Assembly: GCA_025980765.1 (NCBI GenBank)
Contig: JAICXB010000029.1
Location: forward strand, 1-52,412
Direction: 5' to 3'
Length of the DNA: 52,412 nucleotides
DNA from: Terriglobales bacterium
GTDB taxonomy: Bacteria > Acidobacteriota > Terriglobia > Terriglobales > Acidobacteriaceae
Shown here: positions 33,857 through 43,151 of the stretch, one piece after another
Layout of the letters: each line of letters opens with the position of its first letter
How positions within the stretch are numbered: the stretch's first letter is position 1
Program-made: the position numbers and the translations under genes
Notes under the pieces: model-generated
What the model saw: only the letters and a program-made list of their open reading frames with translations
Told to the model about the DNA's origin: nothing
Databases searched by the model: none

Positions 33857-33906
33857 CCGGTCGCACGACCCAGTTCACCGCTGGCCGCGCCGTGGCGGTT
33901 CTTTTG

Positions 33907-33945
33907 CAGCGGCCTGCGATAGCAGGCCGCGCTGTTCTGTTGCTG
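33907..33945 (+). terminator. Hairpin terminator between convergent genes
   Basis: GCGGCCTGC-GATA-GCAGGCCGC (33909-33917 and 33922-33930) forms a perfect 9-bp stem, extended by flanking A/G-C/T pairs, followed by a T-rich GCTGTTCTGTTGCTGTTG. It separates the coiled-coil gene from the convergent YihY gene. Confidence 0.7.
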
Positions 33946-33959
33946 TTGTTCACCTGCAG

Positions 33960-34937
33960 TTAAGCCACCCGCTTCGGACTGACCTCCTGCTGGGCTGTCC
34001 GTTCCGCCTTCTCTTCTTCGATCTTTCCCGCGGAGCGGCGCACTGGCGGTTCCTGCTGCTTCGTCTGACCCGTTCCCGCACGCTCGATGGCGGCGTTGAT
34101 CTCGCCTCCAATCAGGATCGCGAGTCCGGTGACATAGAACCAGAGCAGCAGGATCATCACCGCTCCGAGCGATCCATATGTTGCCGTGTACGTGTCAAAA
34201 AAGTGCAGGTACACCCGCAGAGCGACGGAAACAATAATCCACAGGACCACGCCAACCATCGCTCCCGGGGTCACCCAGTGCCATTTCGGGTGTTCCACAT
34301 TGGGAGCGTAGTAGTAAATGCAGGAATAGGAAAGGAAAAGGAAGAAGACTGCCACAGCGTATTGCAGCACCTGCCAGGCCGATTTGAAAGCTCCGCCTGC
34401 CAGCACGTCAGCCAGATGTCCGCCGACAATTACCAGACCTATGGCCACGCAGATCAGAATGCCCACCGCAATCGTGAGAAGAAGCGCAACTCCACGCTGC
34501 TTGATCAGCGACCGGCCCTCCTTAACGCCGAAGACTACGTTCAGCGTGTCCATCATGGCGCCTGTGCCCGAGGAAGCCGAGAGCAGCGCAATGACGATGC
34601 CGAATGTCAGCTTGCCTCCTCCACTGGCGGCCAAGTCCGCCTGGAGTGTCTGGTGTACTAGGGTGGCAGCAGATCCCGGCATGGCGCGAGTGAGATAGTC
34701 CGCCAGGCTATGCGCCGTCGGCGATCCTGGTCCGGCTACCACGCCCAGCAGCGCCGTCAGGAAGATTCCCAGGGGAAAAACCGCAAAGAAGAAGAAGTAG
34801 GCAAGCTGGCCTCCACGGCCGAGCACATCATCATCGTTCATCGCCTGCCAGGTCTTCAGACCAAGTGCCTTAGTGGTCATTCCCCCGAACTTCCAGGGTG
34901 AGTCTTTGGCCGCCTTCTTTGTTTGTGGATTTGTCAT
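33960..34937 (-). CDS. YihY/BrkB-family inner-membrane protein
   Basis: A 325-residue membrane protein with about six helices and the family pattern: LGRGGQLAYFFFFAVFPLGIFLTALLG, ASSGTGAMMDTLNVVFGVKEGR, and YGSLGAVMILLLWFYVTGLAILIGGEIN at the last helix. Basic/Gln-rich cytoplasmic tail at the C-terminus. Sometimes annotated as ribonuclease BN by mistake; its true role is unknown. GAGG lies seven bases before the ATG. It stands upstream of nothing on its strand before the hairpin at 33907. Confidence 0.9.
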   Translation of the reverse strand: MTNPQTKKAAKDSPWKFGGMTTKALGLKTWQAMNDDDVLGRGGQLAYFFFFAVFPLGIFLTALLGVVAGPGSPTAHSLADYLTRAMPGSAATLVHQTLQADLAASGGGKLTFGIVIALLSASSGTGAMMDTLNVVFGVKEGRSLIKQRGVALLLTIAVGILICVAIGLVIVGGHLADVLAGGAFKSAWQVLQYAVAVFFLFLSYSCIYYYAPNVEHPKWHWVTPGAMVGVVLWIIVSVALRVYLHFFDTYTATYGSLGAVMILLLWFYVTGLAILIGGEINAAIERAGTGQTKQQEPPVRRSAGKIEEEKAERTAQQEVSPKRVA

Positions 34938-35057
34938 GCCGTGGCCTCAAATGATGGTTTGTTTAGTTATTTGGAAGCACAGGACGGACGTCGGTTTGCT
35001 AGAGACGAGCTGCGAGACAGCTCCCCCTGTCGCAGATCTGGCAAAGCCATGCTGCTC

Positions 35058-36293
35058 TCAGGGCTGGCCGGAGTGGGTGAGCAGCATCAGCGGGATAGCG
35101 GCAATGGCGGCAATCGTAATCAGCACCAGAAAAATTCCGGAGATGATGTTCACGGAGCGGCGGTTGGCGTGTTCGCCCATGATGCCTTTATCCGCGGCGA
35201 CACGCAGGATCGGATAGTAGGTCAGTGGCATGACTACCATCCCAAAGATGATCGAGATATTCACCAACTGGAGAGGGCGGAGGCCGGTTAGCGCCAAAAC
35301 CACGGCCAGCACCAACATAGCGATCCAGCTCGCGGTGTAAACCGGGGCGGACTTGGGCGGCAGGTTCTTGCCCCAGCGAAGATCAAAAAACTGGCACAGG
35401 TTGTAGCCGCCGGAGAGAGCCGTTTCTACAGCGGCTCCGCCCAGGCAGGCAAGCGTGCCAAGTAGTGCCAGGACCAAAGCCTTCTTAGCGAAAGGGAAGG
35501 CGCCGGCCATAACCGCCGTGCTGAGAGTCTGGGGAAAGATGCTGCGCGGAAGAAAAAGCATTGCTCCCAAAACCAGCAGAGCCGAGGTGAGTACTGCTCC
35601 GAGCACCGAGCCCAGCGCCGCAACCATGAAATTCTCATTCAGGTCTTTGGGCTCCCAATCTTCTTCCATTGCGCCGGAAGAATAGAAGTGGACTTCGTAT
35701 TCCATCAACAGCGCGCTGAAAATTCCGACGGCGAAGTATGCGTAGAGCAGAGTGTGCCGGCGATCCGCCTGTGCGATGGCGGGCAAGAATCCGCGCGCGA
35801 GTTTGCCCCAGTCAGGATGTAAAACGAAGGCAGACACAGCAAAGATCGACATCATCAGGCCGGAGAGACCGAAGGTTCGCTCGATCCACTGGAACCGCAA
35901 GAGAAGAACTGCCGCGCCGATTGCGACCGCACCCAGGACGAGCAGCAGCCGCTCGGGCCAGCCGGTAAGCAGGTGCAGGACGATGGCAATTCCGCCCAAT
36001 TCGGCGGCGCAGGTGATCAGGTTCAGAAGGTTCGAGGCGACCAGGACGGCGAGACCAAGACGGCGTCCCAGGCGGTCGCGAACCACCGCGAATACTGGCT
36101 CTTTCGCAACCACGGCGATGCGTCCGCACATTTCCATGTAGACGATGATCGCGGCAGTGCCGAGCGCGATTGCCCACATCAGCTGGTATCCGAAGAGCGC
36201 GCCGGCCTGCGTAGTGAAGACGATTTGGCCGAGATCAACGAATCCGCCAAGCGCCGTCATAATGCCAAGCGTGATGCCGAGGAGCTTTTTCAT
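35058..36293 (-). CDS. NRAMP-like divalent metal transporter, atypical motifs
   Basis: A 411-residue membrane protein with 11 or so helices and the overall NRAMP pattern. TM1 reads GGFVDLGQIVFTTQAG, where canonical NRAMP has DPGN; TM3 has VYMEMCGRIAVV with E-M-x-G-R as in the family; TM6 has FSALLMEYEVHFYSSGAMEEDW in place of the usual MPHN. Loss of the TM1 Asp-Pro-Gly-Asn and TM6 Met metal ligands resembles NRAMP-related transporters with changed substrate, so manganese transport should not be assumed. Its ATG overlaps the stop of the upstream lipoprotein gene (ATGA), so the two are co-translated. Confidence 0.82.
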   Translation of the reverse strand: MKKLLGITLGIMTALGGFVDLGQIVFTTQAGALFGYQLMWAIALGTAAIIVYMEMCGRIAVVAKEPVFAVVRDRLGRRLGLAVLVASNLLNLITCAAELGGIAIVLHLLTGWPERLLLVLGAVAIGAAVLLLRFQWIERTFGLSGLMMSIFAVSAFVLHPDWGKLARGFLPAIAQADRRHTLLYAYFAVGIFSALLMEYEVHFYSSGAMEEDWEPKDLNENFMVAALGSVLGAVLTSALLVLGAMLFLPRSIFPQTLSTAVMAGAFPFAKKALVLALLGTLACLGGAAVETALSGGYNLCQFFDLRWGKNLPPKSAPVYTASWIAMLVLAVVLALTGLRPLQLVNISIIFGMVVMPLTYYPILRVAADKGIMGEHANRRSVNIISGIFLVLITIAAIAAIPLMLLTHSGQP

Positions 36294-36706
36294 AGCGCCG
36301 ACTTAGCCTGATCCAGGTCATGGCGAATTTCTTCTACACGGGCTTTGGTGGCGGAGAGTGCGTTGCTGTCCCGACGGTGTATGCGCACGTTCCACAGTTC
36401 TTCGCGAAGCTCGCTGAGCTGGATGCGACAACGCTGAAGCGCAGATTCGGTTCCTGGTTGGGGAACGGCTTTGGCCAGTTCGTCGGCCGAGCGCTTAATT
36501 TCAGCGTCGAGATAGGCTGAGTGCTGCTCGGCAAAGTTGGATGTGGCGCGGCCGGTTCGAACGTAATCGATGAACATCTCTTCTTCGGAGGCGAAAGAGA
36601 TGGCGCTGGTGAATTGAGACTTCAGATCGTCGGGCGTCAGGGTCTTCCTTCGAGAGCAGCCCGTGAAAGCAAGCAGTAGAAGCAGCGCGGTGAGCCTGCG
36701 CATCAT
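36290..36706 (-). CDS. Small predicted lipoprotein
   Basis: A 138-residue protein with a type II signal peptide: MMRRLTALLLLLAFTGC gives the lipobox LAFTGC with acylated Cys17. The mature part is helical and charged (DYVRTGRATSNFAEQHSAYL, then ELREELWNVRI and ARVEEIRHDLDQAKSAL), suggesting a small helical bundle facing the periplasm. It overlaps the transporter gene by four bases and may be an accessory subunit (inference). Family not recognised. ATG at 36706 or 36703 are both possible. Confidence 0.75.
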   Translation of the reverse strand: MMRRLTALLLLLAFTGCSRRKTLTPDDLKSQFTSAISFASEEEMFIDYVRTGRATSNFAEQHSAYLDAEIKRSADELAKAVPQPGTESALQRCRIQLSELREELWNVRIHRRDSNALSATKARVEEIRHDLDQAKSAL

Positions 36707-36904
36707 GCACCATCATGGATGCAGCAGGTACTCGCAATGTTTGTAGTGAAGGGTGGTTTTTTCTGGCAGTGGCCTCTGTGCCACCTGTTGGGTTGGAGAA
36801 CCAAAATCGGCGTAAGTCTGCGAGCCTGTCGGAAATGGAAGTTTTTCAACCAAGAATCAATAATTGATGGACCAGCCGAATGCCGGCGACGGACAATGAT
36901 AGCG

Positions 36905-37828
36905 CTAAGAGATCGCCGCAGTGCGCTCAGATTTCCCATAGTTTGCGGCTGAGTACAGAACCGCCATAGCGGCTGAGTAGAAGACCATCCAATGGCCGGA
37001 GAAGCCGCGCCATTCCACCAGTGACGGGCCGCTACTCCCTACATGCTTCGCTGGCGAGTGCAGCAGAAAGATGGCGAAGTTCACAACGGCGTAGGCACCG
37101 AATCCGTACACCATATAAAGCATCCAACCCGGCGCGCCCTTGAGGACGCCCCTCCAAAAGTCCTGCTTCTGCTGGACACCCTTCGATAATTCCTTAGCCA
37201 GGAATACGACAGGAAACCAGACAACAAATATCCCAATGTGGAGCGAGAAGAAGAATGCTTCCGGGAGCACCTGTCGTCCTCGCAATGCCCCGATGTGCAC
37301 GTAGAGACTCAAAATGAGTCCAACCGCAGAATAAGCTACTCCGAGCCAAAGAAACGGCTTGACCCAGACCGGAGCTGCGTATTCTTCGCGAAGGCTTCCT
37401 TCGGGGATTGGCGGTCGAGTCTGGATCAGTGTTTCGAGACTGTCTTCGGCAATGGACGAACTCGAGGGCCGGGCTAGATTGTAATGCACAGTGATTGGTT
37501 TGCCCTTGAGGTCGCGAAGAAACTCCCAGGCAGCATCCGCCGATCCGAAGCTACGCTGGTAATGTCCGCCGTACACAGTTCCATCAATGGAATAGGAGTA
37601 GCCGATCTCGGCAATCTCAACTTGTCCACGGTTGTGAGACCATCTGCTCGGCTGGGTAACGTTTAGGGTTTCAATATGGCCCTGCGTCAGCGGCCATGTA
37701 GCGGAACGATGCCGCTGGTAGCGCTTCCATAAGGACGGAATGAAGCTTGCAACGACAAACGCAAGCCATACCCACATCACCCACGGCCATGTGCGCGGAT
37801 CAATGAAGCGAAAATCGTTGTCGACCAT
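36905..37828 (-). CDS. DUF3592-type membrane protein
   Basis: A 307-residue protein with a first membrane helix (WPWVMWVWLAFVVASFIPSLW), a soluble DUF3592-like domain (about 45-130: TWPLTQGHIETLNVTQPSR, IGYSYSIDGTVYGGHYQRSF, ITVHYNLARPSSSSI), and four more helices in the C-terminal half. DUF3592 proteins are of unknown role. ATG 37828 is taken as start; a TTG eight codons earlier is possible. No clear ribosome-binding site is seen. Confidence 0.75.
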   Translation of the reverse strand: MVDNDFRFIDPRTWPWVMWVWLAFVVASFIPSLWKRYQRHRSATWPLTQGHIETLNVTQPSRWSHNRGQVEIAEIGYSYSIDGTVYGGHYQRSFGSADAAWEFLRDLKGKPITVHYNLARPSSSSIAEDSLETLIQTRPPIPEGSLREEYAAPVWVKPFLWLGVAYSAVGLILSLYVHIGALRGRQVLPEAFFFSLHIGIFVVWFPVVFLAKELSKGVQQKQDFWRGVLKGAPGWMLYMVYGFGAYAVVNFAIFLLHSPAKHVGSSGPSLVEWRGFSGHWMVFYSAAMAVLYSAANYGKSERTAAIS

Positions 37829-38150
37829 GCAGAAAAGAAAGGAAAAGACCAATCTGCCCCATTTTCAGAGTGACGCAGATTGTAGGACAACAATAGCCCA
37901 AGTCAGAATTTTCCTGTTACCGCACAAAATGCGCTTTTTCCCTCAATTGCATACAGGCGAGAATCGTCTGAGCTTGGCTGGGGGACCGCGATATGACTTC
38001 AAACAGATCATCGGTCTGTTGAGAGCTGGACAAGAATTCAAAAGCCTCCTGGCGCAATTAGTCGGATCAAAGGGCTATCACGACCGCAAGTTCTCCGAGG
38101 GACCCTATCCCGTTTAGGAGCGGTAGTGATCGGTTTGTTAGAGACAGCTT

Positions 38151-38390
38151 GTGAGTCGTAAATCCCTGCTATTCATATTTGCAATTCTCAGTGTGGCGAT
38201 CTCGCACGCCAGGAAAACGGGGTGGACGATTCCTCTTTTTTCAATGGAGGGCTAGTGCAAAGCCGGGTTGCGCGCTTTACGCGCATTTGCACCTACGATC
38301 GCGCGGGATACGCCTGGAGCGACCTGGTCCTAAGCCGCGCATATTTGCGCAACTCACTCTTATTGGATACGCATAGGCCAGGCTGTCTGG
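38151..38390 (+). pseudogene. Decayed alpha/beta-hydrolase gene
   Basis: Pieces of one secreted alpha/beta hydrolase are spread over three frames: a signal-peptide-like GTG-started segment at 38151 (SRKSLLFIFAILSVAIS), then in another frame LVQSRVARFTRICTYDRAGYAWSD (ending near 38325), then in the third frame GPKPRIFAQLTLIGYA (ending near 38376). The YDRAGYAWSD...FAQLT order is typical of the region before the nucleophile elbow; the catalytic Ser, Asp and His parts are absent. The rest of the 37829-38580 gap shows no intact gene. Confidence 0.65.
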
Positions 38391-38580
38391 CCCGTTTGCC
38401 GATTCGGGATGCGTGTACCCATCCGCTACCGCGGACCGTACTATAACCGCGCTGCCGGCAGATACGGAGCGTAGCGAGGCGCAGTGACGAGAAGAAACCA
38501 ATGAGTGAGCCGCCCATGCCGCGTCGCTACCATCGCGCTTGGCAAATCCAAAATATTAAGATCCTGAGGCTGAGCCGCCC

Positions 38581-39252
38581 TCAACCCATCCAGCCGCGCA
38601 CGACTTTGCGTGTGCTTTCGCTGCTTATTCCATACACCGCGTGGGCAAGAATTTCATAAGCCAACTCTCCTGCAGACCGTGCGCTCACGGGACTGGAAAG
38701 TCCGAACGCCGGCAAGGCGAGGGCATCGGCGCCGCCCCATAGGGCGAGTCCGTGGAGCAGGCCGTAGCCGAGTTTGGCGACCGGCAGGTACTCACTGGAA
38801 ATGCCATAAAGCGCGCCCATAAGGGTGCCGAAGGCGAAATGCACGATATAGCTGGCGGGCTCCTTCTCGTTTTCGTTGAGCCGCCTCCCCCGCGTGGCTT
38901 GCGATACTGACTGCGCGACCTTCACGGTGGAGCTTTCGCTTTGCTCCGAGCTATCTGCTGAAGACTTCTGCTCATCTTCTCCCCGCGCTCGTTCTAGCTG
39001 TTCCTTGCCCTTCGACCAGCCTAGTTGAAATGCAGTCATGGCTGCCGTCGCTGCGAGTCCCGCGATTGCGCCAGCGAGCAGTCCTTTCCACAGAACGGCA
39101 TCTTCTCGTGGTGTGAACTCCTCTTTTACTTTGCTGGCCGATTCGGAGACGAAACCCGCGGCCCTGGAGTAATTCCGCTGGGTGAACTCGATGACCCGAG
39201 CTTTGCTGGAGTGAGGCTGAGATTCAAATTGGGAAAGATTGGAATTTCGCAT
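38581..39252 (-). CDS. DUF1440/YagU-like membrane protein
   Basis: A 223-residue protein with an N-terminal polar region and hydrophobic helices GLLAGAIAGLAATAAMTAFQLGW (about 57-79), YIVHFAFGTLMGALYG, GYGLLHGLALWGGADALALP and AYEILAHAVYGI. The pattern, with the first AG-x-AAT-x-MT helix and AHAVYG near the end, matches DUF1440 (YagU), of unknown role though linked to acid stress in E. coli. AGGAGGACGA precedes the ATG. A charged Ser/Glu loop lies between helices 1 and 2. Confidence 0.78.
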   Translation of the reverse strand: MRNSNLSQFESQPHSSKARVIEFTQRNYSRAAGFVSESASKVKEEFTPREDAVLWKGLLAGAIAGLAATAAMTAFQLGWSKGKEQLERARGEDEQKSSADSSEQSESSTVKVAQSVSQATRGRRLNENEKEPASYIVHFAFGTLMGALYGISSEYLPVAKLGYGLLHGLALWGGADALALPAFGLSSPVSARSAGELAYEILAHAVYGISSESTRKVVRGWMG

Positions 39253-39381
39253 TCGTCCTCCTGTGGAATTAGAGGCGATGCGAAGGCGGGAAGCAGCCTG
39301 AAACGGTGAATCCCTTCCAGGAAATCGCTTCGAGCGATGCCAGCAATCTCTGGAAGGGAGCTATGTTCGAACAGGCAGGAC

Positions 39382-39594
39382 TTAGGCGTTGCCGCGCACT
39401 ACGTTTGCAGCTTGCAGCCCTTTCGGGCCTGTCAGCAGCTCAAACTCGACGATCTCCCCCTCGTTCAGCGTGCGGTATCCGTTCTCCTGAATTACGGAGA
39501 AGTGGACGAACACGTCCTCACCGGTGGAGCGTTGAATGAATCCGTAACCTTTGGCGCCGTTAAACCACTTTACTGTACCCTTCTCTTTACTCAC
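39382..39594 (-). CDS. cspA: Cold-shock domain protein
   Basis: A 70-residue RNA-binding CSD protein. RNP1 is KGYGFIQR and RNP2 is VFVHFSVI; the start [18 protein letters not shown] and the end [10 protein letters not shown] are canonical, and length is typical of CspA. It acts as a nucleic-acid chaperone in the cytoplasm. The start is GTG (39594) behind AAGGAG. The symbol is given at family level because paralogues are usual. Confidence 0.92.
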   Translation of the reverse strand: MSKEKGTVKWFNGAKGYGFIQRSTGEDVFVHFSVIQENGYRTLNEGEIVEFELLTGPKGLQAANVVRGNA

Positions 39595-39916
39595 ACAAAC
39601 TCCTTTCGCCTCGAATGAGTCTCCTCTACCCGTAGCCGGTTAGCCGACTCCAGCAGAGTGAGCAACTCGAGATCGAGTTCATCTCCATCGAGATCGGAGC
39701 ACAAGAAAAGCCGCTTCTGCCGCGAGCGACTGATTGGGAGCAGCCGTCGCCGGCAAAACCGGCCATCTTTATCCTGCGCTTCGCGCGATTTCGAACAAGA
39801 ACACGAACCTCGAATGTCATATCGGCCACGGTGAAGAGGCCGAATGCGACATGCTGCTGAATGCAAGCGACGGCATGATATTCAGGAATTCGCACTTTTG
39901 TAAAGCAGAAAGAATG

Positions 39917-40099
39917 ATTTCCACGGAGACACGGAGTCACTGAGAAGGTCGGAACGGGTAACGAGGCCCAATTACTGTGTTTCAGGAACCTCGTTTTTTT
40001 GGTCGGAGATTCCGGGAGTATCCCGATAGAAGGTCAATTTGCCCATGTTCGTTCCAGATTCTATGCTTGAAAGGATTTCTCCGTGTCTCCGTGGTGAAA
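39917..40099. repeat. CACGGAG-type palindromic element (copy 3)
   Basis: TTTCCACGGAGACACGGAG (near 39918-39936) and CTCCGTGTCTCCGTGGTGAAA (near 40079-40099) are complementary arms around a 140-bp centre. The right arm ends just before the phosphatase gene (ATG 40116), so the element may influence its leader. The gap 39595-39916 shows no supported gene. Confidence 0.75.
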
Positions 40100-40115
40100 C
40101 GGATTTAATTCGCTG

Positions 40116-42239
40116 ATGAATTCCCTGATCCGAAATGTGAAGCTGCGTTTGGTGCACTTAGGGGTATTTCCCCGCAGCGCGCTGGCTCGTTTCACGGTGT
40201 GGGTTGCCGGGCTGTGGTGTATTTCCGGGATCCTGGTTTTGGTATTGCCGGCCGGCAAAGGCAGCGGATTCTTCAGCGGGTGGGCTGGGCTATTCGAGTT
40301 CGTCTTTATTATCTGCGCGGCCTGGCTGATTTTCCGCTGGATGCGCAAGCGGCTGCTGTGGCGGCTGCGCAACCGGCTGATTGTCACTTATGTATTCATT
40401 GGCGTGATCCCCGTAGTGCTGATCCTCACCATGTTTGGCATCGCCGGATATCTGCTCGGCAACCAGCTCACCACCATGCTGGTGAACAAGGACTTGCAGG
40501 CAGAGGTGCGCGAGTTGGACACGCTGAATTCCACGGTCTCCCTGGAGATCGCCGGACATATAGCGTCGCGCCAGAAAGCTCCCCTGCATCTTGCCAGCCT
40601 GTCACCGAATGGCGAGATAAAAGCGTTTCCCCAAGCCGCAGTCGCTGCGTGGGTGGATGGAAAACGGCTTGAGCTGGCCGGGGTTCCGGCGCCGCCTCCC
40701 GACCAGCAGGACAACGGCAAGGATTATGCCGGAATGATTGCCTACTCTCAATCGTTTCTGTTGCGCAGTTTCAAGACCAGCAGGGTCGCAGGAGAGATGC
40801 TGCAAGTTGCGATCGTTGTTCCCGTGCAACCCGAACTGCTGGCCAGCGCCGTTCCCGATCTGGGCGAGGTGACATTTTATTCCCTTAAACCGGTGCCGGG
40901 CAAAGATGGCGGTAGTGTCTCCGTGAGCTTCGGTGGCGACAACAATAAGGACCAAAACTTCAAGCCCAGCCCCGCCGTCACGGCCGGCGCTAAGCCGCCG
41001 CCCGAGTACAGTTTCGATCCGCCGCTGCGTTTTGGTTCCGCATTGTCAGCTACCAATTGGAGCGATGGGAAAAAATCCACCGCTCTGGTGCAGGTGAATA
41101 CCCGGGCTTCCGTGTTGTTTCACCGACTGTTCACCGATCTCGGCGAGGTTGGATCGGCGTACCTGGTGGCCCTGGGAGTTGTGGCTGCCGCTTTCGCGCT
41201 GATCGAACTGGTTGCCCTGATTGTGGGTGTGAGCCTCACGCGAACCATCACTGGATCGATCGCACAGCTTTATCGCGCCACCCAGCGCATCAATCGTGGA
41301 GACTTGAAGCACCGCATCAACGTGCGCTCCCACGATCAGTTGGCCTCGCTGGAAACCTCGTTCAACTCGATGACACAGTCGTTGGAGCGCCTGCTCGAAG
41401 AGCAGAAAGAAAAAGAGCGCCTGCAGAACGAGTTGGCGATCGCACAGGAGGTGCAGGCGCAACTCTTCCCGCGCGATCCCAAACCGCTGAAGACTTTGGA
41501 ACTGCATGGGGTTTGCAAGCCGGCGCGGACGGTCAGCGGCGACTACTACGATTTCATCGCATCCGGCGAGGAGCGGCTGGGCATCGCCGTCGGCGATATC
41601 AGCGGTAAGGGAATTTCAGCCGCATTGTTGATGGCCACCATTCATTCCGCAGTCCGCGTATTTGAGTTGGGGAATCTTCCTGAACCGGCAGAACTCGTGG
41701 CCGCGGGAGCCGCCGCAGTCGCATCGGGGGCCAACATCAACGCTCCGCGGTGGTCGATTGCGGCTGAAACGCTGCAATCTCCCGCCGAAGTGCTCTCGCT
41801 ATTGAACCGGCATCTGTACAACAGCACTCCGCCAGAGAAGTATGCAACTCTCTTTTTGGCAATGTACGACGGCAATTCCCGTACCCTCACTTACTCCAAC
41901 GGTGGACACCTTCCTCCCTTCGTGATTCACGATTCCGGCGAAGTGCGCAAGCTCGACCAGGGAGGGCTGGTGATTGGCCTCTTTCCCGAGATTGTTCTCG
42001 ACCAGGAAGAGGTCCAACTCTATCCCGGCGATATCTTCCTCGCCTTCAGTGACGGCGTCACCGAGCCGGAAAACGAATTCGGTGAGTTTGGCGAAGAGCG
42101 TCTGCTGCAGCTTGTGCGCAGCAACCGTAATTCGTCACTGGCGCGCATCTCCGAAATCGTAATGACCGCGGTCCAGGACTGGATTGGAGAAAACGAACAG
42201 CCGGATGATGTAACCCTGGTGCTGGCCAGAGTGCAATGA
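40116..42239 (+). CDS. RsbU-like PP2C phosphatase with membrane sensor and HAMP domain
   Basis: A 707-residue regulator. Three membrane helices lie near residues 27-46, 56-74 and 88-113; an extracytoplasmic sensor region spans about 115-350; a further helix (about 352-376, AYLVALGVVAAAFALIELVALI) leads to a HAMP domain (about 377-430: RTITGSIAQLYRATQRINRG) and a coiled linker (LLEEQKEKERLQNELAIAQEVQAQLFP). The SpoIIE/PP2C domain (about 470-705) has all metal-binding acids: Asp476 (SGDYYDF), Asp494 (GDISGKG), Asp646 (FSDGVTE) and Asp697/698 (QPDDVT). It would dephosphorylate an anti-sigma antagonist in a partner-switching pathway; no partner gene is adjacent. Confidence 0.92.
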   Translation: MNSLIRNVKLRLVHLGVFPRSALARFTVWVAGLWCISGILVLVLPAGKGSGFFSGWAGLFEFVFIICAAWLIFRWMRKRLLWRLRNRLIVTYVFIGVIPVVLILTMFGIAGYLLGNQLTTMLVNKDLQAEVRELDTLNSTVSLEIAGHIASRQKAPLHLASLSPNGEIKAFPQAAVAAWVDGKRLELAGVPAPPPDQQDNGKDYAGMIAYSQSFLLRSFKTSRVAGEMLQVAIVVPVQPELLASAVPDLGEVTFYSLKPVPGKDGGSVSVSFGGDNNKDQNFKPSPAVTAGAKPPPEYSFDPPLRFGSALSATNWSDGKKSTALVQVNTRASVLFHRLFTDLGEVGSAYLVALGVVAAAFALIELVALIVGVSLTRTITGSIAQLYRATQRINRGDLKHRINVRSHDQLASLETSFNSMTQSLERLLEEQKEKERLQNELAIAQEVQAQLFPRDPKPLKTLELHGVCKPARTVSGDYYDFIASGEERLGIAVGDISGKGISAALLMATIHSAVRVFELGNLPEPAELVAAGAAAVASGANINAPRWSIAAETLQSPAEVLSLLNRHLYNSTPPEKYATLFLAMYDGNSRTLTYSNGGHLPPFVIHDSGEVRKLDQGGLVIGLFPEIVLDQEEVQLYPGDIFLAFSDGVTEPENEFGEFGEERLLQLVRSNRNSSLARISEIVMTAVQDWIGENEQPDDVTLVLARVQ

Positions 42240-42516
42240 TCGCTTGCAGAATGACTGGCGGTAATCAGAAATGGGAAAACAAATCTTGTTGAGTAGGGCA
42301 GGGCCGAAAAAGCCGAGAAGTTGAAATCCTCAATTCAGCAGCGGTTTCCAATCTTTCCGGCGGCTCATCCAAATAATAGGAGCCAAGGCAGTGGCATTAA
42401 ACCGAAGAGAGGCGCGAAACCAGCAATCGTCAAGAACGAGTTTTCTTCATAGGAATAATTCTGCACCCGCGATTGCGTGCGGTAAGATATCCGCCACGGA
42501 AAATCGGGAGAAACAG

Positions 42517-42690
42517 ATGCACTCTCAGGGGCAACCCATCGCAGACGACCATGCCGTAGCCGCCACCCTACCGCTCGACCACTCCGCCGTGGACGAGAGC
42601 GGGCACATGGACCACCACCGTAAGCCGATCGTTTCCATTCACGGCAAAGATGTCCAGGAGCACGAACTGGACCATGATAGCGCCGCCTAG
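42517..42690 (+). CDS. Small His/Asp-rich hypothetical protein
   Basis: A 57-residue frame starting ATG 42517 with GGGAGA five bases upstream. The product is polar and rich in His and Asp (DHSAVDESGHMDHHRKP, EHELDHD), which could bind metal. No family recognised; the strong ribosome-binding site is the main support. The 270 bp before it show no feature. Confidence 0.4.
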   Translation: MHSQGQPIADDHAVAATLPLDHSAVDESGHMDHHRKPIVSIHGKDVQEHELDHDSAA

Positions 42691-42794
42691 GGCACCCTCC
42701 CAGTTGCATGGCAGGCGATTACGCCCTATGTTCCGTCCCAACCGATTTTGACGCAGTGAGCTACCCGATCCCGAACCGGGTCTTCAAGACTTTC

Positions 42795-43020
42795 CACCGG
42801 CGCTTTCCTGAGAACAGGGAAAAATAACAGGAAATTTGAGCGCAGCCTGACTGAATCTTCGAATTGTGCCCAAAATTCGCGATTTTCGTCTTTTGCTGAG
42901 GAAACGAACAGGATAGGAGCAGGAAAGGCCGAGAAATAACCGTAAGACACTCCGAATCTGAGCGTTACAGGGAAGTTCCCGAAAAGCTCACGAAATTAAC
43001 AGGAAACGAACAGGAAAGCC
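42795..43020 (-). repeat. Dispersed ~220-bp noncoding element, copy B (inverted)
   Basis: Read on the minus strand this matches the element at 26340-26560: TTTCCTGTTCGTTTCCTGTT at the start, CCTGTTCGTTTCCTCAGC in the middle, ATTTTGGGC-CAATTCG, and TTCCCTGTTCTCAGGAAA at the end (42804-42821 on the plus strand is its complement). Between these words the two copies have drifted. No protein is encoded. Confidence 0.7.
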
Positions 43021-43151
43021 GCCAGTTTTCCACAGCTCCAGTAAATTTGCAGCCCGCAGGCGCTGCACCGGCTTAGGTCCCCACGGCACCCGGTCTCTGC
43101 CCATCCTGGTGACAACGTGACGATTCCCCAGTCCGATACAATGCCGCTCTT

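Noticed and set aside
37740..38117. 125-codon plus-strand open frame overlapping the DUF3592 gene
   Set aside because: It is mostly the antisense of the DUF3592 start and has no recognisable domain.
39591..39940. Two overlapping minus-strand frames between the cold-shock and phosphatase genes
   Set aside because: Arg/Cys/Ser-rich composition typical of noncoding GC-rich DNA, and no start signals.
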